Positions 36,617-45,507 are shown, numbered from the stretch's first letter. The stretch: DNA of 64,000 nucleotides from Streptomyces sp. AC558_RSS880 (GCF_019049255.1 NZ_JAGMUJ010000084.1:146387-210386), one strand, 5' to 3'. The notes: a model not told the origin generated them from the letters alone. Numbers and translations: made by a program.

Positions 36617-37561
36617 CTACGCCGCTGCGGCGTTGTCCCGCTCCAGCGCCGCGCGCAGCCAGTCGTCCGCGGAGCCCGGGGTCGGCTCCGGTCGGCTGCC
36701 CGGCGGCGTGAGCACCACGGCCGTCAGCTCCCAGTACCGGTCCAGACGCGGCCCGGCCGCGAGTCGCGCGGCCAGCAGGCGGCGGAACTCCCGGGTGTCC
36801 CGGCTGCCGTACGCGCCCGCGTACGCCGCCACGTAGGCGTCCAGCGCCTCACCCGGGTACGGATCCCGTACCCGGCGCAGCTGCGGGCCCGCGAGCTCGT
36901 ACGCCTCGGCAAGGCCCGCGTACAACACGGCCGCCCCGCGGGCCCCGGCCACCCGGTGCACCTCCGGCTGGGGCTGCCGGCCGCCCGGGCAGGGGGCCGT
37001 CGTCATCATGTGCAGCCGGGTGAAGGCGAGCACCTGCGCCGGGGCCGGCGCGTCGGGCGGCTGTGGAACGGCCACTTCCAGAAACGCCGCCGTCGCCCGG
37101 GCCGGCATGCGCGGCGGCAGCCAGGCACGCCAGAACCGGACCAGCGGTGCCACGCTCGGCGGGGTGCCCATCACGCCGATCAGCCTCAGCAGGTCGGCCT
37201 GCTCCGCGGGCGGGCACTCCCGCACGAGCTGCAGCGCCGCCTCCCGCCAGCGCAACGTCCTCAGCTCATCACCCAGTTCGCGCAGGCGGCCCGCGACGGC
37301 GTCCTCCAGTGCACGGCCCGCCGGGCCCTCGTCCTCGAGGACCCGGCGCACCTCGGGCAGCGGCAGGTCGAGGGTGCGCAGGGAGCGGATCAGACGCAGC
37401 CGCTCCAGCGCGTCGGGACCGTACCGGCGGTGCCCGCCGCCGCTGCGGGATGCCTCGGGCAGCAGACCCCGGTCGGAGTAGAAACGGACGGTCTTCACGG
37501 TGGTACCCGCGCGCTCGGCGAGCTCACCGATGCTCCAGAAGACCTCGTGGGGCGTGGACAG
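36617..37561 (-). CDS. MerR-family regulator (probable CTG start)
   Basis: About 314 residues. The first ATG/GTG-type codon (37498) would cut the recognition helix. Upstream in frame lies WSIGELAERAGTTVKTVRFYSDRGLL, the full MerR helix-turn-helix. The only start codon placed correctly after the strong site GGAGGGAGG (5-base spacing) is CTG at 37561. A helical dimer region (~80-115) and a long C-terminal effector domain (~125-314) with Cys, Trp and Met positions follow. A MerR-type promoter lies just upstream, driving the hydrolase gene. Confidence 0.85.
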   Translation of the reverse strand: MSTPHEVFWSIGELAERAGTTVKTVRFYSDRGLLPEASRSGGGHRRYGPDALERLRLIRSLRTLDLPLPEVRRVLEDEGPAGRALEDAVAGRLRELGDELRTLRWREAALQLVRECPPAEQADLLRLIGVMGTPPSVAPLVRFWRAWLPPRMPARATAAFLEVAVPQPPDAPAPAQVLAFTRLHMMTTAPCPGGRQPQPEVHRVAGARGAAVLYAGLAEAYELAGPQLRRVRDPYPGEALDAYVAAYAGAYGSRDTREFRRLLAARLAAGPRLDRYWELTAVVLTPPGSRPEPTPGSADDWLRAALERDNAAAA

Positions 37562-37592
37562 TTGAACCTCCCTCCGGGGGAGTTCCTACGGT
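37562..37592 (+). promoter_or_regulatory. MerR-type promoter with 19-base spacer
   Basis: -35 TTGAAC (37562-37567), a 19-base spacer, then -10 TACGGT (37587-37592). The overlong spacer is the hallmark of promoters activated by DNA-untwisting MerR proteins. The spacer region contains the dyad GAAC…GTTC (37564-37585). It drives the α/β-hydrolase gene at 37685. Confidence 0.7.
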
Positions 37593-37684
37593 ACCGGCGC
37601 ACGCGGGCCGGGCGTACGCCCCGGTCCGCGGACCACGGCGTACGCGACCGGCGCGACGTCATGTGACGGACCCGAGGAGGGATC

Positions 37685-39205
37685 GTGACCGTATTCATCA
37701 TGGTGGCGGGCGTGTTCACCGGTGCCCATGTGTGGCAGGAGACGGCCGAGCGGCTGGCCGCGGCGGGCAGCGTGGTGCACGCGGTCCCCCTCACCGGCCT
37801 CGACGCGGACCGTCCCGCCGGGCCGGCCTCCGTCGATCTGGAGACACACATCGCGGACGTGATCGCGGCGATCGACGCGGTGGACGCGGCGTCCGGCCAG
37901 GAGATCGTGCTCGTCGGCCACGGCTACGGGATCCATCCGGTGCTCGGCGCGGCCGACCGGCGGCCGTCGCGCGTCGCCCGCGTCGTGTTCCTGGACTCCG
38001 GGATGCCGCAGAACGGCGCCCCGGCCCTGACCGCCGTACCGGACCGGGCCCTGCGAGCGCGGCTGGCCGAGCGGGCCCAGCGCGGTGAACGCGCGGGCGG
38101 GTTGACGCCACCGTCCCGTGACGAGTGGCCGCGCTGGGGCAGCGTCACCGGCCTCTCCGCCGCGGCGTTGGACCGGCTCACCGTTCTCGCCGCGCCGCAG
38201 CCGCTCGGCACCCTGCTCCAGCCGCTGCGGCTGACCGGAGCGGTGGCCGCGGTGCCCACCACCGGGGTGCTGTGCACCCATAACGGCGCCGGCATCGACC
38301 TGGTGCAACGGCTCGTCGACTTCGGCGACCCCGCACTGGCCGCCCTGACCGGCCCTCAGGTCACCTTCTTCGAACTGCCCACCGGGCACTGGCCGATGCT
38401 GTCCTGCCCCGCCGAACTGGCGGACGTCCTGCTGCGGGCCGCGGCCGGCGAGGGGCACCACCTGCGACCGGTCGGCGCCGGCGCGCCGCCCGCCCATCTG
38501 CGCCCGTTCCCGCTGGACGTGCCCGAACTGCCCCGGGACCGCAGGGGACAGGTCGACTTGTACGTTCCCTCCGCCGAGGGCCCGCGACCGGCCGTGGTCT
38601 TCGTGCACGGCGGCCCGGTGCCCGCCGGAGCCCGGCCGACCCCGCGCGACTGGCCGACCCTCGTGGGACACGCCCGCCTGGCGGCCGCCGAGGGTGTGAT
38701 CGGCGTGACCCTCGACCACCGGCTGCACGACATCGCCGACTACGAGCGCGCCGCCGACGACGTCACCGCCGCGGTGGAACTGGTGCGGGCCGATCCCCGG
38801 GTGGACGCCGACCGGATCGCTCTGTGGTTCTTCTCCGGTGGCGGTCTGCTCTCCGCGGACTGGCTGACAAGGCCCCCGGCCTGGCTGCGCTGCCTGGCCG
38901 CCTCCTACCCGATCCTGGCGCCGCTGCCCGACTGGGGGCTGACCGACAGCCGGTTCCACCCGGCCCGGGCGGTCGCGCACGCGGGCGCCCTGCCCTTCGT
39001 CCTCCTCCGCGCGGGGCGGGAGACACCCGGGATCGCCGCCACCGTGGAGGCGTTCGTGAACGCGGCCGAGGGCTGTGCGGCGCACCTGGAACTGGTCGAC
39101 GTCCCGAACGGCCACCACGGCTTCGAGACCCTCGACGCGCCCGAGGAGACCCGCCCGGCCCTGCTCCACGCGATGCGCTCGGTGGTGACCCACCTGACCG
39201 GCTGA
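37685..39205 (+). CDS. Double α/β-hydrolase (N-terminal half lacks its Ser nucleophile)
   Basis: 506 residues, two α/β-hydrolase domains in one chain. The N-domain (~1-255) resembles AB-hydrolase-6 proteins, but the elbow reads GHGYG with Gly80 (codon 37922-37924) where GHSYG is expected; other features (LDSGMPQ, PTGHWPML) remain. The C-domain (~280-506) has oxyanion HGG, an elbow FFSGGG and GHHGFE for the histidine, so it looks active (dienelactone-hydrolase-like). Expression is probably switched on by the divergent MerR protein. Substrate unknown. Confidence 0.85.
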   Translation: MTVFIMVAGVFTGAHVWQETAERLAAAGSVVHAVPLTGLDADRPAGPASVDLETHIADVIAAIDAVDAASGQEIVLVGHGYGIHPVLGAADRRPSRVARVVFLDSGMPQNGAPALTAVPDRALRARLAERAQRGERAGGLTPPSRDEWPRWGSVTGLSAAALDRLTVLAAPQPLGTLLQPLRLTGAVAAVPTTGVLCTHNGAGIDLVQRLVDFGDPALAALTGPQVTFFELPTGHWPMLSCPAELADVLLRAAAGEGHHLRPVGAGAPPAHLRPFPLDVPELPRDRRGQVDLYVPSAEGPRPAVVFVHGGPVPAGARPTPRDWPTLVGHARLAAAEGVIGVTLDHRLHDIADYERAADDVTAAVELVRADPRVDADRIALWFFSGGGLLSADWLTRPPAWLRCLAASYPILAPLPDWGLTDSRFHPARAVAHAGALPFVLLRAGRETPGIAATVEAFVNAAEGCAAHLELVDVPNGHHGFETLDAPEETRPALLHAMRSVVTHLTG

Positions 39206-39418
39206 CACCCGGACCGCGCACCGTGCCCTGCTCGCCGGCGACCTCGACCGCGTCGATCGCCTTCGGCCGATCCGCCGCTGAAGGACGGGGCGCCGACGGG
39301 CAAGGACCGTGCGGGCCGCCGGCTCGCGCCGGCTCCTCGGTGCCGGGGATCCCGCGTATCGCGGGCGTATCGAAAATCGCATACGCCGTCGCAACGGCCC
39401 TCCGCCTCCAATGGGGGC

Positions 39419-39832
39419 ATGAACCACAACGCATCCCTGTCGACACCGCCCCGCCGCACACGCAGGACCGTGTTTCTCGGCCTGGCGGTCCTCGGCACGG
39501 TGAGCGCCGCGCTCGTCGTGCGGCGGCCGCTCATGATGGCCGCCCCGATGTGCGTGGCCGGGCGGTGGCAGGGCTGCTTCGGGACGTTCAACGGTGTGGT
39601 GCTCATGACGTTGGCCGCGCTGCCGTTGGCCGCGCTGGTGGCGTGGGCGCTGGCACGCCGTCGGCGTGCCGCAGGCGTCACCGCGGCGTGGCGGATGTCG
39701 CTGGCCGAGGTGGGGATGGTTCACGGGACGGTGCCGTTCGCGGCACGGGAGGAGGTCGGTTGCGTTCGCGAATCCGGGCGGCGCGCGTCCCGCCGGGACC
39801 GGACGGGCCGGCGCGGGGAGCCGGAACGATAA
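39419..39832 (+). pseudogene. Truncated VanZ-like membrane protein
   Basis: 137 residues open. Residues 1-107 resemble the N-terminal half of Streptomyces VanZ-family proteins: two membrane helices, MCVAGRWQGCFGTFNGVVLMTL, and AWRMSLAEVGMVHGTVPF. At about base 39738 the likeness stops and an Arg/Glu-rich tail of unrelated sequence runs to a stop just before the next gene. The remaining helices and catalytic-like core are missing, so it is called a remnant; expression of the stub cannot be excluded. Confidence 0.65.
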
Positions 39833-39849
39833 AATATCCCCATACTGGA

Positions 39850-42294
39850 ATGAAGTGGGCGAAAATGGCACTACAGGACAAGGGTGCTGAGAGCCGGCCC
39901 GACGGCGCGCCCGGGCCGTACACCACGACCTCGACCACCGCCGTCGCCATCGCCGACGAACGGGGTGTGATCACGGGGTGGAGCGAGGAAGCCCGGAGCC
40001 TGCTCGGTTACGTACCCGGGGAGGTCGTCTCACGCCCCGCGGCCGATCTGCTCGTCTCGCGCCTCCCCCCGTCGGCCCTGCGCCGTCTGGCGGAACAGGC
40101 GCCGTGGTACGGCGTCCTCCCGGCTCGGCACCGGGACGGCCGGACGGTGGACGTGGCGGTCCGGGCCCGTCCGTGCCCGGACGGGGGCGGGCGGACCCAG
40201 TGGGTCCTCACGGCCTCGGTCGCGGACGGCCCGAGCCTGCCCGGGGACAAGGACACCCTGCTGAGGGAACTCACCCTGTCCCAGCTCCCGGTCGCCGTGG
40301 CGTTCTACGACCGGGACAACCGGGCGGTGGGAGCCAACGACGTGATAGCCCGGATAGTGGGCCTGCCCGAGGAGCAGATACGCGGGCGCCGCCTCAGGGA
40401 CTTCCTGCCCAGTCCGGCGTACGACGAGTTCACGGAGCTCCAGGACCAGGTGGTGCGCACCGGGGAACCCGCGCACGTGGTCCGGCACCTCCGGGCACCC
40501 AGCGAGTCACGAGGGCGTGTCTGGTCCGTGTTCCTCTCTCCGTTGAAGAACCACCTCGGCCAGGTGCAGGGATCGTCCATCGCGCTTCTCGACATCACCG
40601 AGCAGTACCTGGCCCGCCAGCGGCTGCAGCTGGTCGACGAGGCCGGCAACCGCATCGGCAGCACCCTGGACGTCACCCGTACCGCGCAGGAACTGGTCGA
40701 CGTGGTCGTCCCCCGGCTCGCGGACTACGCATCCGTCGATCTGCTGGAGTTCATCCACCGCGGCGAGGAGCCGCCCGACGGCCCGCCGTGCGATCCGATC
40801 ACCATGCGCCGGACCGCCCGGCAGGCAGGCACCGACGCCCTCCTCGGCATCATGCTCCGGCTGGGGAGCAAGGTGGAGTACCCGGTGTCCGCGCCTACGG
40901 CCGAGTGTCTGGCCACCGGCCGTTCCGCAGTGTACGAGGTGAACGACTCCTCCATGGCCCGGTGGACGGCCCAGGACCCCGAGCGGGCCACCCGGCTCCT
41001 CCGGTCCGGGGCGCACTCGGTGATGGTGGTGCCGATGCGCGCTCGCGGTGTCACTCTCGGCTCGGTCTTCCTGGGCCGCACCCGACACCCGGAGACGTTC
41101 GCACAGGACGACGTCCTGCTGGCCGAGGAGATCACCGCCAGGGCCGCGGTGTGCATCGACAACGCCCGTCGCTACACCCGTGAGCGCGTCACGGCCGTGA
41201 CCCTGCAGCGCAGTCTGCTGCCCGTGACCCTGCCCCGCCAGTCGGCGGTCGAGGCCGCCTCCCGCTACCTGCCCGCCGGGGGCCGGGCCGGCGTGGGCGG
41301 TGACTGGTTCGACGTCATCCCGCTCTCCGGCGCCCGGGTCGCCCTGGTGGTCGGTGACGTCGTCGGCCACGGGGTCCAGGCCTCCGCCACCATGGGGCGG
41401 CTGCGCACGGCCGTCCGGACCCTGGCCGACATCGACCTGCCGCCCGACGAGCTGCTCACCCACCTCGACGACGTCGTCATCCGTCTGTCCTCCGAGGCCG
41501 CGGCCGACGCCGACATCGCCGGAGACATCGGCGCCACCTGTCTCTACGCGGTCTACGACCCCGTCTCCCGCCGCTGTTCCCTGGCCCGTGCCGGCCACCC
41601 GCCACCCGTCGTGGTGACCCCGGACGGCGAGGCGACCTTCCTGGACCTCCCCGCGAGCCCACCGCTCGGCCTGGGCGGCCTGCCCTTCGAGGCGTGCGAG
41701 GTCGAACTGCCCGAGGGCAGCCTTCTCGCCCTGTACACCGACGGCCTCATCGAAGACCGCGGCCATGAGATCGACGAGAGGCTCCGTACGCTGCGCCGGA
41801 CCCTCAGCCGGCCCGCGCAGGCGTTGGACACGCTCTGCGACGACGTGCTCGCAACGCTGCTGCCCGCCCTTCCCGATGACGACATCGCCCTGCTCGTCGC
41901 CCGCACCCGCGCTCTGGGGGCCGGCCAGGTCGCCACCTGGAGTCTGCCCTCGGAACCCGTCGTCGTCGCCCAGGCACGCAAACAGGTCACCGACCAGCTG
42001 ACGGCCTGGGGGCTGGACGAGTCCGCCTTCGTCACCGAGTTGGTGGTCAGCGAGCTGGTCACCAACGCCATCCGCTACGGCCGGCCCCCCGTCCGACTAC
42101 GGCTGATCCGCGACGGCAGCCTCATCTGCGAGGTCTCCGACGCCAGCAGCACCTCCCCGCACCTGCGCCGCGCCCGCTCCTTCGACGAGGGCGGACGCGG
42201 ACTGCTCCTCGTCGCCCAGTTCGCCTGGCACTGGGGCACCCGCCACGCCGCGCAGGGCAAGACGATCTGGGCCGAGATACCCCTGGCGGCCTGA
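39850..42294 (+). CDS. PAS-PAS-GAF-SpoIIE phosphatase with HATPase_c domain
   Basis: 814 residues, cytosolic. Two PAS domains (~20-125 and ~135-245) lead to a GAF domain (~260-430). A PP2C/SpoIIE phosphatase follows with GVGGDWFDV, VVGDVVGHG, ARAGHPPP and LYTDGLIE (~450-670). A C-terminal RsbW-like HATPase_c kinase domain (~690-814; ELVVSELVTNAIRYG, GGRGLLLVAQFA) closes the chain. Such proteins act in partner-switch control of sigma factors or anti-sigma antagonists. A TAAAAT -10-like hexamer at 39830-39835 would give a very short leader. ATG 39865 is the alternative start. Confidence 0.92.
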   Translation: MKWAKMALQDKGAESRPDGAPGPYTTTSTTAVAIADERGVITGWSEEARSLLGYVPGEVVSRPAADLLVSRLPPSALRRLAEQAPWYGVLPARHRDGRTVDVAVRARPCPDGGGRTQWVLTASVADGPSLPGDKDTLLRELTLSQLPVAVAFYDRDNRAVGANDVIARIVGLPEEQIRGRRLRDFLPSPAYDEFTELQDQVVRTGEPAHVVRHLRAPSESRGRVWSVFLSPLKNHLGQVQGSSIALLDITEQYLARQRLQLVDEAGNRIGSTLDVTRTAQELVDVVVPRLADYASVDLLEFIHRGEEPPDGPPCDPITMRRTARQAGTDALLGIMLRLGSKVEYPVSAPTAECLATGRSAVYEVNDSSMARWTAQDPERATRLLRSGAHSVMVVPMRARGVTLGSVFLGRTRHPETFAQDDVLLAEEITARAAVCIDNARRYTRERVTAVTLQRSLLPVTLPRQSAVEAASRYLPAGGRAGVGGDWFDVIPLSGARVALVVGDVVGHGVQASATMGRLRTAVRTLADIDLPPDELLTHLDDVVIRLSSEAAADADIAGDIGATCLYAVYDPVSRRCSLARAGHPPPVVVTPDGEATFLDLPASPPLGLGGLPFEACEVELPEGSLLALYTDGLIEDRGHEIDERLRTLRRTLSRPAQALDTLCDDVLATLLPALPDDDIALLVARTRALGAGQVATWSLPSEPVVVAQARKQVTDQLTAWGLDESAFVTELVVSELVTNAIRYGRPPVRLRLIRDGSLICEVSDASSTSPHLRRARSFDEGGRGLLLVAQFAWHWGTRHAAQGKTIWAEIPLAA

Positions 42295-42337
42295 GCGGAC
42301 GTGGCCGGCCAAGCCGCGTGACGGGGCCCGCGGTGCG

Positions 42338-42357
42338 CGTCGCCACGGCGGGCGACG
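42338..42357. terminator. Hairpin between convergent genes
   Basis: 7-bp stem CGTCGCC/GGCGACG with a 6-base loop, between the SpoIIE and NUDIX genes. Confidence 0.4.
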
Positions 42358-42413
42358 GCCGGCAGCGCCTCGCCCCTGACGCGTCCCGCCCTGCACAACG
42401 GCAGCGCGACGGG

Positions 42414-43085
42414 TCAGCCGGCCGTGCACCTGAACGGTCCGTCAAGAGCGGCCCACTGCAGCAGCATGATCGTCTTGGCGTCGGCGATCCCACCACTGCG
42501 GATCATGCCGAGGGCCGTACGGAAGGGCAGGTCCAGGACCGCGATGTCCTCGCCCTCGTCGGCGAGGCCTCCTCCCCCTTTCCCTTCCACCAGGGTCGTG
42601 GCCTCGTAGGGAGCGGCGAAGAAGTGCAGACGTTCGGTGACCGATCCGGGGCTCATGTACGCGTCGAAGACGTGCTCGACCGTACCGATGGTGCAGCCCG
42701 TCTCCTCAGCCGCCTCCCTGCGGACCGCCTCCTCGGCCGTGTCCCCGTCCAGCAGGCCGGCCGCGGTTTCGACGAGCATTCCGTCGGGATGGCCGTTGAC
42801 ATAGGCGGGCAGCCGGAACTGGCGGGTCAGCAGAACGCTGCCGCGGTCCGTGTTGTAGAGGAGGAGGGTGGCACCGTCGCCGCGATCGTAGGTCTCGCGT
42901 TGCTCGCGGCTCCAACGCCCGTCGCTGCGCCGGTAGTCGAAGGTCGTCTTGCGCAGGACGTACCAGTCGCACGACAGTACCTCGACGTCGAGGACGCGCA
43001 CCCGCGGGTTGCCCCTGAGGTCACGGCCCTGCCGGTCGAGCCCGGTACGGCCGCGTCGGTCCGGTGTGTCGATCCCGGCTGTCAC
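42414..43085 (-). CDS. NudK-like NUDIX hydrolase
   Basis: 223 residues. The Nudix box AGLLDGDTAEEAVRREAAEETG is split over ~120-141 and has the one-residue-shorter AGLLD form seen in GDP-mannose pyrophosphatase NudK. Other family features include LTRQFRLPAYVNGHPDGMLVE. It hydrolyses a sugar nucleotide (GDP-mannose or ADP-ribose type). The GTG at 43085 overlaps the DUF4406 stop by 4 bases, so the two are coupled. The operon carries the DeoR-type operator at 43675-43702. Confidence 0.9.
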   Translation of the reverse strand: MTAGIDTPDRRGRTGLDRQGRDLRGNPRVRVLDVEVLSCDWYVLRKTTFDYRRSDGRWSREQRETYDRGDGATLLLYNTDRGSVLLTRQFRLPAYVNGHPDGMLVETAAGLLDGDTAEEAVRREAAEETGCTIGTVEHVFDAYMSPGSVTERLHFFAAPYEATTLVEGKGGGGLADEGEDIAVLDLPFRTALGMIRSGGIADAKTIMLLQWAALDGPFRCTAG

Positions 43086-43459
43086 CGGGCGGCCGGGATG
43101 TCGTCGACGCTGGTGTAGACGGTCTTGCCCCAGGCGCGTGCTCGGGTGACCATCAGGTCGGCTCCCTCGGACGGACCGCCGATGCGCAGCACCGCGTCGC
43201 AGCGGAAGAGGAGTTGCTCGGCCACGGGATGGAATATCTCCTCGTAGGCGGCGTCGCCGGGACCGGTACTGCCGGCCGTCTCCAGCAGCGGGAGGGCGAG
43301 CGCCTCACCGGTGACCCCGAGGTGGCCTGCGCGGAAGAGCGTCAGGGCGGTCTCGTTCATCGCGCGGACGTTCGCCTCCAGCTTGCGGGGATCGTCACCG
43401 GTGCCCGATCGGTACGGTCCCGCGACGAGGATCATCAGCGAGTGCGGGTGGGCGTTCAC
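43082..43459 (-). CDS. DUF4406 / nucleoside deoxyribosyltransferase-like protein
   Basis: 125 residues: MILVAGPYRSGTGDDPRKLEANVRAMNETALTLFRAGH, then a central EEIFHPVAEQLLFRCDAVLRI and GGPSEGADLMVTRARAWGKTVY. This is the Rossmann-like fold of DUF4406 proteins related to nucleoside 2-deoxyribosyltransferases. GTG at 43459 with AAGGAG 8 bases upstream. First gene of the operon with the NudK-like hydrolase. Together they may clean up or interconvert nucleotide-linked sugars (inference). Confidence 0.85.
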   Translation of the reverse strand: MNAHPHSLMILVAGPYRSGTGDDPRKLEANVRAMNETALTLFRAGHLGVTGEALALPLLETAGSTGPGDAAYEEIFHPVAEQLLFRCDAVLRIGGPSEGADLMVTRARAWGKTVYTSVDDIPAAR

Positions 43460-43674
43460 GGGGTGGCTCCTTGACGGGATGGAGGGACGGGTGTGCGGGT
43501 GGCCGAAGGACGCGGCGGTCGTGACCGGTTTTCCCGTCTCTCGCGGCACCCGGGGGAGGCGGTCCGCCGTCCCCCGTGGGATCTGACGCCGGGCGGGCTC
43601 CGGCAGCGGAAAGCCTGCCGGAGCCCTCGCCGACCGCGGGTCAGGTTCAGCCGGTCGACGATACCCAGGACTCA

Positions 43675-43702
43675 TTTCTAACACAGTCACGTTCTTTTGA
43701 AC
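43675..43702 (-). promoter_or_regulatory. DeoR-type promoter/operator, site 1
   Basis: On the + strand TTTCTAACA, 7 bases, then GTTCTTTTGAAC; read leftward this is a GTTC-N4-GAAC box followed by a TTAGAA -10-like element pointing at the DUF4406/NUDIX operon. Same sequence and spacing as sites 2 and 3. Confidence 0.7.
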
Positions 43703-43743
43703 AAAATCATGTGCGATTCAGCCCGCCGCACATCGAGTCAAGC

Positions 43744-43771
43744 GTTCAAACGAACACCCGCGTGTTAGAAA
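43744..43771 (+). promoter_or_regulatory. DeoR-type promoter/operator, site 2
   Basis: GTTCAAACGAAC, 7 bases, then TGTTAGAAA, pointing at the DeoR gene. The -10-like element ends 6 bases before the ATG, so the DeoR transcript is probably leaderless; no ribosome site is present. Confidence 0.7.
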
Positions 43772-43777
43772 TGCGGC

Positions 43778-44563
43778 ATGAGCGTCGCGAATCGACTAGA
43801 CCTGACCCAGCGCCTGGTCCAGGGCTCGGGGACCTTGTCCGTGTCGGAGCTCGCCGAGCGTCTCGGGGTCTCCGAGATGACCGTGCGCCGGGACCTGAAC
43901 ACGCTGGAACGCCAGGGCCTGGTGCACAGGGTCCACGGTGGTGCGGTCGCCACTCGTCGGCGGGAGGAGGGCGGGGGTTTCGCCGCCCGGGGAGAGTGGC
44001 AGACCGCCACGAAGGACCGGTTGGGCGCCGCCGTGGCCGAGATGGTGGAACCCGGCTCGCGAGTCCTGCTGGACGCGGGGACCACGACGGTGCATGTCGC
44101 AGAGCATCTGGCGGAGCGTGCGCCGCTGACGGTCGCCGTGCTGAGTCTGCAGACGGCGACGGTCCTCGCGGACCGGCAGGAAATCGAACTCATCGTCGTG
44201 GGAGGGCGCTCGAGACCCGGTGAGCGTTCGCTGGTGGGACCGTTGGCTCTGCGCACCCTGGAGTCGCTGAGCTTCGACTGCTTCGTGATGTCCATCGGAG
44301 GAGTTCACGCCGAACGCGGTTGGTCCGAGTTCTCCCTGGACGATGCGGCCGTCAAGCAGACCGGGCTCGCGCAGTCCGCCCGCACGATCACCGTCGCGGA
44401 CGCGACCAAGCTCGGCGTACGGGCGTTCAGCCAGGTCGCCCCCCTGGGTGCCGTGGATCATTTCGTCACCGACGCCGCTGCCGACGACCCGCAGACCCAT
44501 CCCAACGGACCGTCCACCTTGCAGGCCCTGCGTGAATCCGGTGTCGAGATCCACCTGGCCTGA
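43778..44563 (+). CDS. DeoR-family transcriptional repressor
   Basis: 261 residues: N-terminal HTH (LSVSELAERLGVSEMTVRRDLNTLERQGLVHRVHGGA, the DeoR signature) and a C-terminal sugar-phosphate-sensing domain (LLDAGTTTVHVAEHL, LIVVGGRSRPGERSLVGPLA, VADATKLG). The ligand is likely a sugar phosphate or nucleotide sugar. It sits between two copies of a DeoR-type operator and a third copy precedes the GNAT gene, giving a small local regulon. Confidence 0.95.
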   Translation: MSVANRLDLTQRLVQGSGTLSVSELAERLGVSEMTVRRDLNTLERQGLVHRVHGGAVATRRREEGGGFAARGEWQTATKDRLGAAVAEMVEPGSRVLLDAGTTTVHVAEHLAERAPLTVAVLSLQTATVLADRQEIELIVVGGRSRPGERSLVGPLALRTLESLSFDCFVMSIGGVHAERGWSEFSLDDAAVKQTGLAQSARTITVADATKLGVRAFSQVAPLGAVDHFVTDAAADDPQTHPNGPSTLQALRESGVEIHLA

Positions 44564-44694
44564 ACGTCCGGCGGGGTCCATCACCGTCCGGTCCGCGGGC
44601 ACCGCCCGTACACACGACGGCCGACCCGGTGACCCGGGAGGTCAGGGCCCGCGCGGTCGGCTCCCCCACGACTCTCCGGACCGCGTCGGTGGTT

Positions 44695-45507
44695 TCACCG
44701 GACGGCGTACTCCGTGAAGTGACCGCAGGCCGCGAAGCCGAGCCGCCGGTAGACCGGTTCGCCCTGCGGCGTCGCCTGGAGCACTGCGGTCCGCTGCCCT
44801 TGTTCGCGGGCCGTATGGAGTGAGGCAAGGGTGACGGCGCCTCCGAATCCGCGTCTGCGGTGCGTGGCCAGGGTGCTGATGTTGTAGATCCCGGCGACCC
44901 CCGCGTGGTGGAAGACCTCGGCCGAACAGACGGGACGGCCCCGGTGGTAGCCGATCAGGTATCGGGCCGGGCAGTCGGGTGCCAGCGCCCGGGAGGCGGC
45001 CCGCTCGAAGAAGCGGCGGACAGTGGCGGCCGGCGGATCCCAGTTGGCGGCAAGGACCGTCGCGTAGTCCACGAGCTGTTCGCGGGTGACGACCCGCTGT
45101 ATCTCCAGGCCCTCCGGAAAGGGGCGCGGTGGCAGTTCGTCGAGGCGGGCCCACATGGCCGTCTCGCTCTCGGAGGCCTCCAGGCCGGCGGCTGCCAGGC
45201 GGACGGAGAGATCCGGAGGCGTGGAAGCGGGACCCACCCACCAGGAGTAGGGACGGCGGGTGTTCCTGAGGGTCTTGAGGGTCTGGGCGATACGGAGTTC
45301 GGCTCGCTCGGGTGTCATGCGTGCGGCCGCGACGATGTTGAAGGTGTCGTCGTCGAGTCCGCTGTCGGCGATCAGGAGGTCGCCCGTGTCCGTGACTGCG
45401 GCGCCGTCCATGTGTCTGTGCAGATGGCAGGCGTGCTCGGCAAGATTGGCTTCCATCCTGACGAGGAGGTCGCTCACGTCGGTGACGAGGTGGTCCGTCC
45501 TTGTCAT
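44695..45507 (-). CDS. GNAT-family N-acetyltransferase
   Basis: 270 residues. The C-terminal half carries the GNAT fold with the acetyl-CoA loop RRRGFGGAVTLASL and the following helix (HTAREQGQRTAVLQATPQGEPVYRRLGF). The N-terminal ~120 residues are a degenerate second GNAT-like or family-specific domain. ATG at 45507 with GGAAA upstream. Its promoter region holds DeoR site 3. Substrate unknown; the co-regulated NudK-like and DUF4406 proteins hint at a nucleotide or amino-sugar metabolite. Confidence 0.88.
   Translation of the reverse strand: MTRTDHLVTDVSDLLVRMEANLAEHACHLHRHMDGAAVTDTGDLLIADSGLDDDTFNIVAAARMTPERAELRIAQTLKTLRNTRRPYSWWVGPASTPPDLSVRLAAAGLEASESETAMWARLDELPPRPFPEGLEIQRVVTREQLVDYATVLAANWDPPAATVRRFFERAASRALAPDCPARYLIGYHRGRPVCSAEVFHHAGVAGIYNISTLATHRRRGFGGAVTLASLHTAREQGQRTAVLQATPQGEPVYRRLGFAACGHFTEYAVR

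Noticed and set aside
37586..39871. 761-codon frame antisense to the double hydrolase
   Set aside because: Low-complexity Arg/Gly/His product and opposite to a gene with clear catalytic motifs.
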